DNA from: Candidatus Merdivicinus excrementipullorum
GTDB lineage: Bacteria > Bacillota > Clostridia > Oscillospirales > Ruminococcaceae
DNA length: 38,431 bases
Assembly (NCBI GenBank): GCA_018716725.1
Contig: DVJP01000058.1
Coordinates: 1-38,431, forward strand
Direction of reading: 5' to 3'
In this document: positions 8,099-16,279 of the stretch, piece by piece
How positions within the stretch are numbered: the stretch's first letter is position 1
Layout: the number at the start of each line of letters is the position of its first letter
Position numbers and translations under genes: made by a program
The notes under the pieces: model-generated
Told to the model about the DNA's origin: nothing
The model's input: only the letters and a program-made list of their open reading frames with translations
The model's database searches: none

Positions 8099-9197
8099 GG
8101 GCAATCTCCTTTAATCGCGGCAGGGCGTATGCGAAAAACTCTTTGTAGGCCGGGCAGAAATAGTTTAAGGGCAGGCAGTCCCCCTGCATAGGCTCCCGGT
8201 CCCGGCGGCAGCCCCCCCGGCAGATGCCGTAAAACTGGCAGGCTTTGCATTCCCCGGGGATTTCCAGGGGGACTTGCAGGAACTTCCGGGCGGTTTCGCC
8301 GTTCATCATTTCCGGGATGGAATCGGTGCGGATGTTCCCCAGCTTCCATTCATCCAAAGCATAAAAGTCGCAGGGGTAGACGGAGCCGTCGGCTTCCACC
8401 ACATTCTGGATGACGCACCGGCCGGAGAGGCCGCAGCTTTCCGGCCGGTAGCCCATGACCATGCCCACCAGGTTCTCAAAATAGCGGATGTAGATAAATT
8501 CTCCGGCTTTTACGTCCCGGTACCAAAGGTCAAAAAGGTCTTTTAAAAACTTGGCGTACACCTCCGGGGTCAGGGAATAGGGGTTGCTGCCCCGTTCCTC
8601 CCCCAAGGGGTCCAGGCAGGGGATAAACTGGAGCCACCTTAATCCCGAACGCCGGAAAAAGCTGTAAATTTTCCCGATATGGGGGGCCGACTGCCGGGTC
8701 ACCACCGTCAGGATATTGAAATCCACCTTTTTGGCCGTCAAAAGCTGGGCCGTCCGCAGCACCCGGCTGAAGGTCCCCTCCCCTTTGACGCCCACCCGGT
8801 TGGCGTCGTGGATCTCCTTGGTGCCGTCCATGGAAAGCCCCACCAGGAAATGATTTTCCGCCAAAAATTCCGCCCACTCCCGGTCAATGGCCATGCCGTT
8901 GGTCTGGATGGCATTGGAAACCCGCAGCCCCGGCCGGGCGTATTTTTTCTGGAACTCCACCGCCTTCCGGAAAAAGCCAAGGCCTGCCAAAGTCGGCTCG
9001 CCTCCCTGAAAGCCGAAGGCGCAGCTGCCCTCCGCCGCTTCCAGAGCCTTGCGGGTAAGGGTTTCCAGGGTTTCATAGGACATGACTCCGTAGGAAGCCA
9101 CGTCCCGGTTTTCCCCGATGTCATGGTAAAAACAGTACCGGCACCGGATATTGCAGCTGCCGGAGGCCGGTTTGATGAGAAAGTTCAGAGGGGGCAT
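8058..9197 (-). CDS. Radical SAM/SPASM protein, anaerobic sulfatase-maturase-like
   Basis: A 379-residue radical-SAM enzyme resembling anSME, which converts an active-site Cys or Ser of sulfatases to formylglycine. The cluster motif CNIRCRYC (CxxxCxxC) is near residue 15, followed by GFQGGEPTL, the SAM-binding GGEP motif. The C-terminal SPASM region is cysteine-rich (CVIQNVVEADGSVYPCDFY, CKACQFYGICRGGC, CPAY), consistent with two further clusters. The start at 9197 follows AAAGGACG; the longer frame to 9254 would run into the CorA terminator. No sulfatase is encoded in the window, so the target is unknown; peptide-modifying relatives remain possible. Confidence 0.85.
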   Translation of the reverse strand: MPPLNFLIKPASGSCNIRCRYCFYHDIGENRDVASYGVMSYETLETLTRKALEAAEGSCAFGFQGGEPTLAGLGFFRKAVEFQKKYARPGLRVSNAIQTNGMAIDREWAEFLAENHFLVGLSMDGTKEIHDANRVGVKGEGTFSRVLRTAQLLTAKKVDFNILTVVTRQSAPHIGKIYSFFRRSGLRWLQFIPCLDPLGEERGSNPYSLTPEVYAKFLKDLFDLWYRDVKAGEFIYIRYFENLVGMVMGYRPESCGLSGRCVIQNVVEADGSVYPCDFYALDEWKLGNIRTDSIPEMMNGETARKFLQVPLEIPGECKACQFYGICRGGCRRDREPMQGDCLPLNYFCPAYKEFFAYALPRLKEIAHEAARRQSGYPHL

Positions 9198-9214
9198 GAA
9201 AGATCGTCCTTTCT

Positions 9215-9243
9215 GAAAAAATAGAAGGCGGGCAAGGCCCGCC
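9215..9243 (-). terminator. Rho-independent terminator after the CorA gene
   Basis: Minus-strand stem GGCGGGC/GCCCGCC (9237-9243 with 9227-9233) around a 3-nt loop, then TTCTATTTTTTC. It separates the polysaccharide-CorA unit from the radical-SAM gene, whose own start is about 20 nt further on. Confidence 0.85.
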
Positions 9244-9250
9244 CGTATTG

Positions 9251-10195
9251 TCATTTAAACATTTTAAACTTGGCCAGGACTGCCGCAGCCGCCAGCACCA
9301 GGACCAGGGAAACCAGGACAGGCACCCACCAAACCGGGAATTGAAGCCCGCTGACGTTCATGCCGTAATAGCCGAACACCATATTGGGGATGGTCATGAG
9401 GATGGTAACCGAGGTCATGACCTTCATGACGATATTCAGGTTGTTGGAAATAATGGAGGCGTAAGCGTCCATGGTGCCGGTGAGAATGTTGGTGTGGATT
9501 TCCGACATCTCCATGGCCTGGTGAATCTCAATGAGGACGTCCTGCATCAGGTCCTCGTCGTCCTCATAAAGGGTCACCAGGTTGCCCCGGGAAATCCGTT
9601 TCAGGGTAGCCTCGTTGGCCCGCAGGGAGGTGGAAATATAAACCAGGGACTTCTGCAGGCTCATCAGCTGGATTAACGCTTCATTCTTCATGGAAGAATG
9701 CATCTGGCTTTCCATGCTGGTGGCAATCCGGTCGATCATTTTCAGGTGCAGCAAAAACCGCTGGGCGATGCGAAGAAGGATGATCAGCAAAAAACGGGTA
9801 TGCATCTTGGTCTGCACGCCCCGGACCATTCCGGCGGCAATGTTGTCCAGGATTTCGCTCTGTTTAGAACTGATGGTGACAAAATACTGGTCCGTAATGA
9901 TAATACCAAGGGGGATTGTCGTAAAAAGGACTGTACTGTTTTCCTCGTTCTGTTCTTCATCCTCCACCTGGTAGGGGACGTCCACAACAATAAAGGTCTG
10001 GTCCTCCTCCTTTTCCGTACGGGACATTTCTTCCTCGTCCAGGGACGCGCTTAAAAAGTCCCGGTCCAGGTTCATGGACATCTGCATATACTGAAGCTCC
10101 TGCTCCGTAGGATGGACCGCCATGACCCAGCAGCCCGGCTCTTCCTGTTTCAGCCGCTGAATATGCCCGTCGATGGTTTTATAAAATTTCAGCAT
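9251..10195 (-). CDS. CorA-family divalent metal channel
   Basis: A 314-residue inner-membrane channel of the CorA type, expected to admit Mg2+ or related ions. The long N-terminal domain is soluble and acidic with a coiled-coil stalk. The C-terminus has two membrane segments, roughly 258-280 and 291-310, joined by the YGMNV signature of the selectivity loop. The start (10195) follows a GGGGG ribosome site. It begins 13 nt after the sugar transferase gene and shares its transcript, an odd partner for a metal channel. Members of this subgroup differ from classic CorA, so the ion is not certain. Confidence 0.92.
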   Translation of the reverse strand: MLKFYKTIDGHIQRLKQEEPGCWVMAVHPTEQELQYMQMSMNLDRDFLSASLDEEEMSRTEKEEDQTFIVVDVPYQVEDEEQNEENSTVLFTTIPLGIIITDQYFVTISSKQSEILDNIAAGMVRGVQTKMHTRFLLIILLRIAQRFLLHLKMIDRIATSMESQMHSSMKNEALIQLMSLQKSLVYISTSLRANEATLKRISRGNLVTLYEDDEDLMQDVLIEIHQAMEMSEIHTNILTGTMDAYASIISNNLNIVMKVMTSVTILMTIPNMVFGYYGMNVSGLQFPVWWVPVLVSLVLVLAAAAVLAKFKMFK

Positions 10196-10208
10196 ACTGG
10201 CCGCCCCC

Positions 10209-11615
10209 TTATTTGATTTCCTCTGTTTCCTCCAAAGCGGCCTGATGGCCTTCCAGGTCGATGGGAAGCTCGCCCACAACGCCTTCGGTGCTGTCGGATT
10301 TAAAGAGCACCTTGACTGTCTGGAACATAATCCGCAGGTCCACCCAGATGCTGTACTGCTCGATGTACATCAAATCCAAAATCAGCTTGTCCTTGGGGGT
10401 GGTGTTGTATTTTCCCAAAATCTGGGCCAGGCCCGTAAGGCCGGCCTTTACCTTTAACCGGTAGCGGAATTCCGGCAGGACTTCCATATATTTCTCCGTA
10501 ATTTCCGCCTGCTCCGGACGGGGGCCTACCACGCTCATTTCCCCTTTGAGGATGTTGATAAACTGGGGTAGCTCGTCGATGCGCAGCTTCCGCAGCACCC
10601 GGCCCACTTTGGTGATCCGGTCGTCGTCCTGGGAGGCCAGGCGTTTTTTATTTTTGTCTGCGTCCACAATCATGGTGCGGAATTTCAGCACCTGGAAAAT
10701 CTGGCCGTCCTTGGTGACACGGGGCTGCTTAAAGAAAACAGGGCCGCCGTCCTCCAGCTTGATGGCCAGGGCTTCCAGAAGCATAATGGGGCTGGATACC
10801 AGAATGGCCAGGGCGGAGACGATAATGTCGCAGACCCGCTTAATAAGGCTCTGCTCAAAGGTCAGGCCGGTGACCCGGGATTCCAGCACCGTCACATCGT
10901 CCACCAGCACATGGTGGGAATGCTTGGTGACAATGTCCGCAAGATTGGGGGTGAAGTAGATATTCTTCCGGTGCTTATAGCAGTATTCCACCAGCCGGTC
11001 CTTGTCCGACTCCGGCAGGGAGTATAAAAACACCGTCTGATGGTCCCGGATTACCTGCTTTAAGTTCTCGTCATGGATGGAGCAGAGAGTTCGGATCTCA
11101 TACTGCTTTTTGTACTTGTTAATCTTGGAAACAAAATTGACAAGCCCCTCCTTGTCCCCGTACACCACAACCACCGTGTCCGGAGGGTTCACCCGGAAAT
11201 ACAGGTAGTTCCCCAGATAGGTGGCCAGGTAAATGGTAATCACCTGAAGGATCACCACGCCGGCAAAGGTAAAGACGTCCTGGGTGAGGGGCGCCCGCTC
11301 CTCATAGTTAATGAGCATAATGGAAATCTGGAAATAGGTGATGAGGTCGGTAATAAAGGCGGCAATCATGACAGAGTAGGCGATTTCCTTGCTTTTTTTC
11401 CGGCCGATGGCAAACCCGCCGTAAATCTTAATGAAGCAGACCCCAGCCACCGCAAAGGTGGACATGGAGATGGCCGCCGTCCGGGACGCCCGCCAAAGTT
11501 CCCGTTCGTTCAGCCCGAAAAGGCCGAAGAAAATGGCAAACAGCGCTACAAAAAACAGCCCTTTAAATGCCAGCAGGAATGTCCTCTGCAACTTTTTTAC
11601 AAAATTTTTTACCAT
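10209..11615 (-). CDS. Undecaprenyl-phosphate sugar phosphotransferase (bacterial sugar transferase)
   Basis: A polytopic membrane enzyme of 468 residues that should start a surface glycan by moving a sugar-1-phosphate onto undecaprenyl phosphate. Four N-terminal hydrophobic segments (about 12-35, 45-65, 79-101, 113-140) precede a Rossmann-like middle region with VVVYGD. The C-terminal catalytic domain has a membrane helix (about 260-285) and then FFKQPRVTKDG, VLKFRTM, LRKLRIDELPQFINILKGE and VVGPRPE, all family hallmarks. It follows a glycosyltransferase gene after a 131-nt gap that contains an extended -10 promoter. The sugar is unknown. Confidence 0.93.
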   Translation of the reverse strand: MVKNFVKKLQRTFLLAFKGLFFVALFAIFFGLFGLNERELWRASRTAAISMSTFAVAGVCFIKIYGGFAIGRKKSKEIAYSVMIAAFITDLITYFQISIMLINYEERAPLTQDVFTFAGVVILQVITIYLATYLGNYLYFRVNPPDTVVVVYGDKEGLVNFVSKINKYKKQYEIRTLCSIHDENLKQVIRDHQTVFLYSLPESDKDRLVEYCYKHRKNIYFTPNLADIVTKHSHHVLVDDVTVLESRVTGLTFEQSLIKRVCDIIVSALAILVSSPIMLLEALAIKLEDGGPVFFKQPRVTKDGQIFQVLKFRTMIVDADKNKKRLASQDDDRITKVGRVLRKLRIDELPQFINILKGEMSVVGPRPEQAEITEKYMEVLPEFRYRLKVKAGLTGLAQILGKYNTTPKDKLILDLMYIEQYSIWVDLRIMFQTVKVLFKSDSTEGVVGELPIDLEGHQAALEETEEIK

Positions 11616-11702
11616 AATTCACTGGTACCCCTTCCGTTTCTTTGAAATTCGCAAAATCTTTCAAGAACGCAGAATGAAAACTAAAAAAGACTTAACCAGG
11701 TT

Positions 11703-11711
11703 ATTATACCA
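11703..11711 (-). promoter_or_regulatory. Extended -10 promoter ahead of the sugar transferase gene
   Basis: Minus-strand TGGTATAAT gives an extended -10 element with no good -35 at the expected distance. It lies 87 bp ahead of the sugar transferase start and just after the glycosyltransferase stop codon. Confidence 0.5.
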
Positions 11712-11746
11712 CATCTTGCCGGAAAAAGCCAGCCCTTCTTTCGGCA

Positions 11747-13369
11747 TTATGCGACGGGGGTGTCAGAAGCCTCCTCTTCCGGGGCTGTTTCCGGTTTCTC
11801 TCCCGCTTCCAGGACTTCCGTGGCTTCCGGCTCCTCTGCTGCGGATGTTTCCATAAGCCCTTCAAAGAAGCCCTCCGGCAGGCTGGCTTCCTGTTCTGGC
11901 AGTTCCTCATGCTCTACGGCGGCCCCGGACTGATACGGCTCCTCGGCAGCGTCGTCCTCCGCCAGAAGGCCGTCCGCCTTCAGGGATTCCCGGAAGCTTA
12001 AGGGCATTTCATGAATATCCGCCTTGGCGGCCGGGGATTGCAGGGGGCTGAACACCGATTTTTTGGGGGCGTTCTCCTGCTGATCCGCCTGCTCCCGGGC
12101 CTTTTCCACTTCCTCCGGGGTCTGGCCGCTGAGGGCTGCCAGGCGTTCGGCGAAAATCCGGCAGTTCCGGGCAGCGTCAAATTTTTCCTGCCAGCACTGG
12201 AAGGCCTTCTCCCCTTTCCGGGCGATGCTTTCCTTGCTGATGTGGCAGAAGCCGTCCAGGGCTTTGGCCAGCTGCTCCGCCGTCACGTCCGCCGGCAGCA
12301 GCATCCCGCAGTCGTTGTCCACCACAGCGGAAACCCCGTCCACATTGGTGGCGGCCACGAAAATGTGGTTGGCCATGGCTTCCATCATGGAGGTGGGGAC
12401 GCTTTCCGCCACGCTGACGCTTAAAAACATGTCCACATAATTGTCCCGGTAATAGTGGTAGATTTCCTCCCGGGTCAAGCGGCCCAAAAACCGGCAGCGG
12501 ATGCCCTTGTGGTCGGAGAGCTTCTCCCGGGCGTAATCCATCAGCTCCTGCTGCTTGGACCCGGTTCCGATATGAACCCATTCAATGCAGCCGCTGGTCA
12601 CCAAGGCCAGGGCGTCTACAATGAGTTTCAGGCGCTTGTCCGGCTCCGTGGGGGAGCAGGTGACAATCCGCAGGAAAAATTCTGGCAACGGTTCCAAAGG
12701 CTCCCTTTCCTGGCCCGGCACGCCGATGCGGGCCACCAAAAACCGGGAAATATCCTCCCCCGGCTCCACGAAATGGTCCAGGTAAAGCTGGCGGGAATGC
12801 TCGCTGGTAAAATAAACCGCGTCCACCAGCTTGTTGACGGCGCTGTTTAAGGTGTCCCGGCGCTTGCCGTTGCGGGGGTTAAACATATTGGCGTTGTGGC
12901 AGCGGGACACCACCCGGATGTCGTCGGAATATTCCTTCAGGCAGCAGAGGCCGTACAAATAGTCGTTAAAATTGGCCGAATAAATCAGCAGAGGCTCGTC
13001 CTCCTCAAACAGCTCCTGGGAGCGGATGTAGTTGTAAAGGAGGCGGCTTTTGACCAGGATGGCCAGCAGATGCTTTTTATAGGCCGGGGTCAGCCGGCCC
13101 TCCGCCTTGGCCAGGGCAGTCTCCTGCTTGTACCCATGGCTGAACCGGCAGGTAATCCGCAAAAGGGCCTGCTGGAGTTTGCTGGATTTTTCCGCAGGGC
13201 GGTAGAAAACCACGTCCTTGGGCAGTTTCTGGCTCATTTGGCGTTCTGTGTCCAACGTGACCACATGGACCCGGTAAAGTTTTTTCAGTTCCTCGATTTC
13301 ATTTTCCAAAAAGCTCTCCTGCGTGCCGCAGGGATAATGCTCGGTAACAATCAGCAAATTCTGTTTCAT
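11747..13369 (-). CDS. Glycosyltransferase family 4-like protein with acidic C-terminal tail
   Basis: A 540-residue cytosolic glycosyltransferase of the GT-B type. It starts MKQNLLIVTEHYPCGTQES, the usual first strand of the N-terminal Rossmann domain. The C-terminal catalytic half has RIVTCSPTEPDKRL, RFLGRLTREEIYHYY, and SVAESVPTSMMEAMANHIFVAAT with the Glu motif (ES..EAMA). From about residue 410 the protein becomes a long acidic, Glu/Ala/Pro-rich low-complexity tail of about 130 residues, not typical for the family. The frame is open to 13789, but that stretch crosses the promoter at 13431-13459, so the ATG at 13369 behind AAGGATTGG is used. Its glycan is unknown. Confidence 0.88.
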   Translation of the reverse strand: MKQNLLIVTEHYPCGTQESFLENEIEELKKLYRVHVVTLDTERQMSQKLPKDVVFYRPAEKSSKLQQALLRITCRFSHGYKQETALAKAEGRLTPAYKKHLLAILVKSRLLYNYIRSQELFEEDEPLLIYSANFNDYLYGLCCLKEYSDDIRVVSRCHNANMFNPRNGKRRDTLNSAVNKLVDAVYFTSEHSRQLYLDHFVEPGEDISRFLVARIGVPGQEREPLEPLPEFFLRIVTCSPTEPDKRLKLIVDALALVTSGCIEWVHIGTGSKQQELMDYAREKLSDHKGIRCRFLGRLTREEIYHYYRDNYVDMFLSVSVAESVPTSMMEAMANHIFVAATNVDGVSAVVDNDCGMLLPADVTAEQLAKALDGFCHISKESIARKGEKAFQCWQEKFDAARNCRIFAERLAALSGQTPEEVEKAREQADQQENAPKKSVFSPLQSPAAKADIHEMPLSFRESLKADGLLAEDDAAEEPYQSGAAVEHEELPEQEASLPEGFFEGLMETSAAEEPEATEVLEAGEKPETAPEEEASDTPVA

Positions 13370-13430
13370 GGACCAATCCTTCTTCCTGGAAGCGATATTG
13401 TGCGGCTGTTCTGTCAGCCCATATAAAATA

Positions 13431-13459
13431 ATCATAGCACATTCCGGGGCGATTGAAAA
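13431..13459 (-). promoter_or_regulatory. Promoter of the glycosyltransferase unit
   Basis: Minus-strand TTTTCA (13454-13459), 17 bp, TATGAT (13431-13436), about 60 bp upstream of the start. Confidence 0.55.
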
Positions 13460-13551
13460 GACTTTTTTCACAATCCCAAAGCTCTTCCGAAAAGTTTTTC
13501 TTGCATATTGAGGGAAAAGATGGTGCTGTAAAGGAAAGGAGGGAACCCAGT

Positions 13552-14178
13552 ATGTTTCAGTGGTTTTTGTGGGACTTTGACGGCACCCTTTTTGACACCT
13601 ATCCCGCCGCCAACGCCGCTTTGCTGGAAAGCCTGGCCGCTTGGGGAATCCGGGAGGACCCGGAAGAAACCATGGCCCGCCTGAAAGTGCGCCAAGGCCC
13701 CGCCGTCCAGTATTTTCAGGAAAAGCACCGTCTGCCGGAGGGCCGCCTTTTTGAGGAATTCCGGCGCAGGGAGGCCCTTTTGGTTCCAAAGTCCAAGCCC
13801 TTTCCGGAGGCGGACGCCCTCTGCCGGGAAATTGTCCGCCGGGGCGGCCGTAACCTTTTGTACACCCACCGGGACCGGCTGGCTTTAAAAATGATGGAAT
13901 CGGCGGGGCTTGCTCCCTTCTTTTCCGGCGGCGTCACTGCGGAGGACGGCTTCCCCTCAAAGCCCGCCCCGGACGCCATTCTATCCCTGCTCAAAATCCA
14001 CGGCATCCCGCCGGGACAGGCCCTGATGATCGGTGACCGGCTCATCGATGTCCAGGCCGCCCAGAACGCCGGGATTGCCGGGTGCTGGTGGACGGAAAAA
14101 GCAGATTTCCCGGAATACAGCGGCATCCGAATCCGCAGCCTTTCCCAGCTGGAAGAATGGCTGCCGCCAGCCCCATAA
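13552..14178 (+). CDS. HAD-superfamily hydrolase (phosphoglycolate phosphatase-like)
   Basis: A 208-residue cytosolic HAD phosphatase. Motif I is WDFDGTLFDT (7-16) with both catalytic aspartates, motif II is the Thr in LLYTHRD, motif III is the Lys in FPSKPAPD, and motif IV is MIGDRLIDV. A helical cap lies between motifs I and II as in Gph/PgmB-like members. The substrate cannot be read. The ATG is preceded by AAAGGAGGG. The longer frame from 13453 has no ribosome site. The gene is divergent from the glycosyltransferase and converges on the M23 peptidase gene. Confidence 0.88.
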   Translation: MFQWFLWDFDGTLFDTYPAANAALLESLAAWGIREDPEETMARLKVRQGPAVQYFQEKHRLPEGRLFEEFRRREALLVPKSKPFPEADALCREIVRRGGRNLLYTHRDRLALKMMESAGLAPFFSGGVTAEDGFPSKPAPDAILSLLKIHGIPPGQALMIGDRLIDVQAAQNAGIAGCWWTEKADFPEYSGIRIRSLSQLEEWLPPAP

Positions 14179-14197
14179 GCTGTTTCCCGGCGTATAG

Positions 14198-14240
14198 AAA
14201 AGCAGCCTGAGCAAACGCCCAGGCTGCTTGATTTTATTTA
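14198..14240 (+). terminator. Terminator between convergent HAD and M23 genes
   Basis: A stem AGCAGCCTG (14201-14209) with its complement (14220-14228) is followed by TTGATTTTATTT on the plus strand. The minus strand has a CTTTTC tail, so it may serve both genes. Confidence 0.8.
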
Positions 14241-16040
14241 TCAATAGAGGTAATTCAAGGGGTTATAACGCCCGCCGTTGACATGGACCTCGAAATGGCA
14301 GTGGTTTCCGGTGGAATAACCGGTGCTGCCGGCCCCTGCAATGACCTGCCCCTGGGAAACATAATCGCCCACAGAGACATTCAAGGTGGAATTGTGCCCA
14401 TACAGGGTCTGGACGCCGTTTCCGTGGTCAATAACGACCGCTTTTCCGTAAGTATAGTACCAGCCTGCCACAATGACTTTTCCGGATGCGGAAGCCACAA
14501 TGGGGGTGCCGTAGGAACAAGCGATGTCAATGGCTCTGTGCCCGGAGCTGTAGCCGCAGCTGATGTACCCATTGCCTGCAACCGGCCACAGGAAACTGCC
14601 GCCGTAGCTGCCGCTGCCGGAAGAAGCGGCCAGGACTTGTCCGCGGGCATAAGAAGCGGTTTCCTTCTGTTTGGTGCCTTCTACGATTTTTTCCGTCACA
14701 GGCTCCTGGATCACTTCCGTGGAAACAACGGTGCGAGTGGTTTCATAGCCGTCCACATACTCAACGGAAGCGGTAATCTGCTCTACGCCTTCCTGGCCTG
14801 CCTGTACGGTTTTGGTATAGCCTTCGTACTGGCTGTTATCCTCTGTTTTCTCCGTTTCATAGGGAATGGATTCCGTATAAGTTTCTTCCCGGACCACCTT
14901 GACGGAGAGGAAAGGCTTTTCAGTAGAGATGATGGCTTCCTGGCCGATAAGGCAGGTTTCCTCGATTCCGGGGTTCAACTTTTTAAACTCCGAATAAGGG
15001 ACGCCGTTTTTATCGGCAATCAGGGTGGGGCTGTCCCCCTCCACAATGGTGTAGGTGCGCTCCGCTTCCTGGGTGGAATTCAGGAGGGTTTCCATTTCCT
15101 CGCTGGAAACTAAGCTCTCGGTCAGGTAAAGGCCTTCCCGCAGCTCAATATCCTGCACAAAGGAAACGGTTTCCCCTTCGGCGCCGGTGCGGTAGCTGTC
15201 CAAGGTGGTATTCAGAATGTCCTCAATTAAAGCGGTATCGGTGACAGCGCCGTAAAATTCGCCGTCAATGTAAAGACCCTGGGCCTCGGAAATATCTTCG
15301 TTGGACATCCGGATCAGGCTGTCCGTCATTTCGTTGGCGTTGGAAAGCAGATCTTCGTTGACTGCCACCACGGAAAGCTCCGGGTCCAATTCAAAGGTAG
15401 CCTCGGTGCCGTCGGTCCGGATAATCCGCTGGCGGAGCATGTCCTGCGCGCTGGTCAGCACCGACTCATCGGCAATATATCCAACCAGCTGGCCATCCTG
15501 CTTCACTTCCACAGCGTAGGTGACATTGGAAGCGGAAACAACCACGTTGCAGAGGACAACCGCCCCCAGAACCGGCGCGCCGTAGTTGAAAATGGTGCGG
15601 AAAAAGCCTTTGTTGTTGCATAAGCCGCGGAAAGCTGCCGCCGCAGTCCCTTTGGCCTTCCCTTCCCGGTACCCTTCCGCAATCAAACGGGGGGCATGGG
15701 CCATGCTGACAAAGGGTTTGGAAAAGCGTCCCCAGAAAACGAGAAGCCCTTCCTTCGCATGGACTCCGGCTTTTTTGAACCCGCCGGAAAGGCGCCGCCA
15801 TTTCTTGCCAAAGAAAGCCTCCGCGTAAACCGCCAGGCGTTTCCCTGTCTGGATAACGGCTTCTGATGTATATAAGCAGAACCCGGAAGCTTGTCCGCCT
15901 GCTTTCTCCATTAATTCATGGACTTTGTGTTCACCTTGTCCGATTTTTTTCTGATTCTGAAAATTCCCCGCAACACCGCGAACTGCTGCGCCAAGTTTTT
16001 CTTTCTGGTTTTTGATCCACTCCTTGGGCTGCAGACCCAT
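14241..16040 (-). CDS. Membrane-anchored M23 peptidase with LysM-like and G5 domains
   Basis: A 599-residue cell-wall enzyme. The first 145 residues are basic and probably cytosolic; a single membrane helix follows (about 150-172). Outside the membrane come a long alpha/beta region, a LysM-like segment (YTIVEGDSPTLIADKNGVP, about 345), a G5 domain (about 395-475) and a C-terminal M23 domain. The M23 zinc motifs are intact: HRAID, and HCHFEV near the end, with LYGH between. Such enzymes cut peptidoglycan cross-bridges. The second ATG (16040) has the better spacing from the AAGGAGAGG site. It has its own strong promoter. Confidence 0.93.
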   Translation of the reverse strand: MGLQPKEWIKNQKEKLGAAVRGVAGNFQNQKKIGQGEHKVHELMEKAGGQASGFCLYTSEAVIQTGKRLAVYAEAFFGKKWRRLSGGFKKAGVHAKEGLLVFWGRFSKPFVSMAHAPRLIAEGYREGKAKGTAAAAFRGLCNNKGFFRTIFNYGAPVLGAVVLCNVVVSASNVTYAVEVKQDGQLVGYIADESVLTSAQDMLRQRIIRTDGTEATFELDPELSVVAVNEDLLSNANEMTDSLIRMSNEDISEAQGLYIDGEFYGAVTDTALIEDILNTTLDSYRTGAEGETVSFVQDIELREGLYLTESLVSSEEMETLLNSTQEAERTYTIVEGDSPTLIADKNGVPYSEFKKLNPGIEETCLIGQEAIISTEKPFLSVKVVREETYTESIPYETEKTEDNSQYEGYTKTVQAGQEGVEQITASVEYVDGYETTRTVVSTEVIQEPVTEKIVEGTKQKETASYARGQVLAASSGSGSYGGSFLWPVAGNGYISCGYSSGHRAIDIACSYGTPIVASASGKVIVAGWYYTYGKAVVIDHGNGVQTLYGHNSTLNVSVGDYVSQGQVIAGAGSTGYSTGNHCHFEVHVNGGRYNPLNYLY

Positions 16041-16084
16041 TGTCATCCTCTCCTTCCAGTTACAAATCGGTTACAACGATTATT

Positions 16085-16112
16085 ATTATAACACATTTCC
16101 AGAAAATTGCAA
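16085..16112 (-). promoter_or_regulatory. Promoter of the M23 peptidase gene
   Basis: Minus-strand TTGCAA (16107-16112), 16 bp, TATAAT (16085-16090) with an upstream TG giving an extended -10. Two GTTACAA direct repeats lie just downstream (16056-16078) in the leader and might bind a regulator. Confidence 0.75.
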
Positions 16113-16279
16113 CCACTTTGTTACTGTTTTTTTATCAGGCGTAATTTTTTCGTGTTTTTCTATATATTTTTTTGCAAAGAATTGATATTTAGCACAAGTT
16201 CCGCCTGAAAAAATATTTGGATGACAAAATAATTTGCAGAATCCTGCCATTATTGTAACAGGATTGTAATATCCCTTTC

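Noticed and set aside
13370-13789. 140-residue N-terminal extension of the glycosyltransferase frame
   Set aside because: It crosses the divergent HAD gene and the promoter at 13431-13459; the ATG at 13369 matches the family start.
16056-16078. Operator made of two GTTACAA repeats ahead of the M23 gene
   Set aside because: Only two short copies; too little to claim a binding site.
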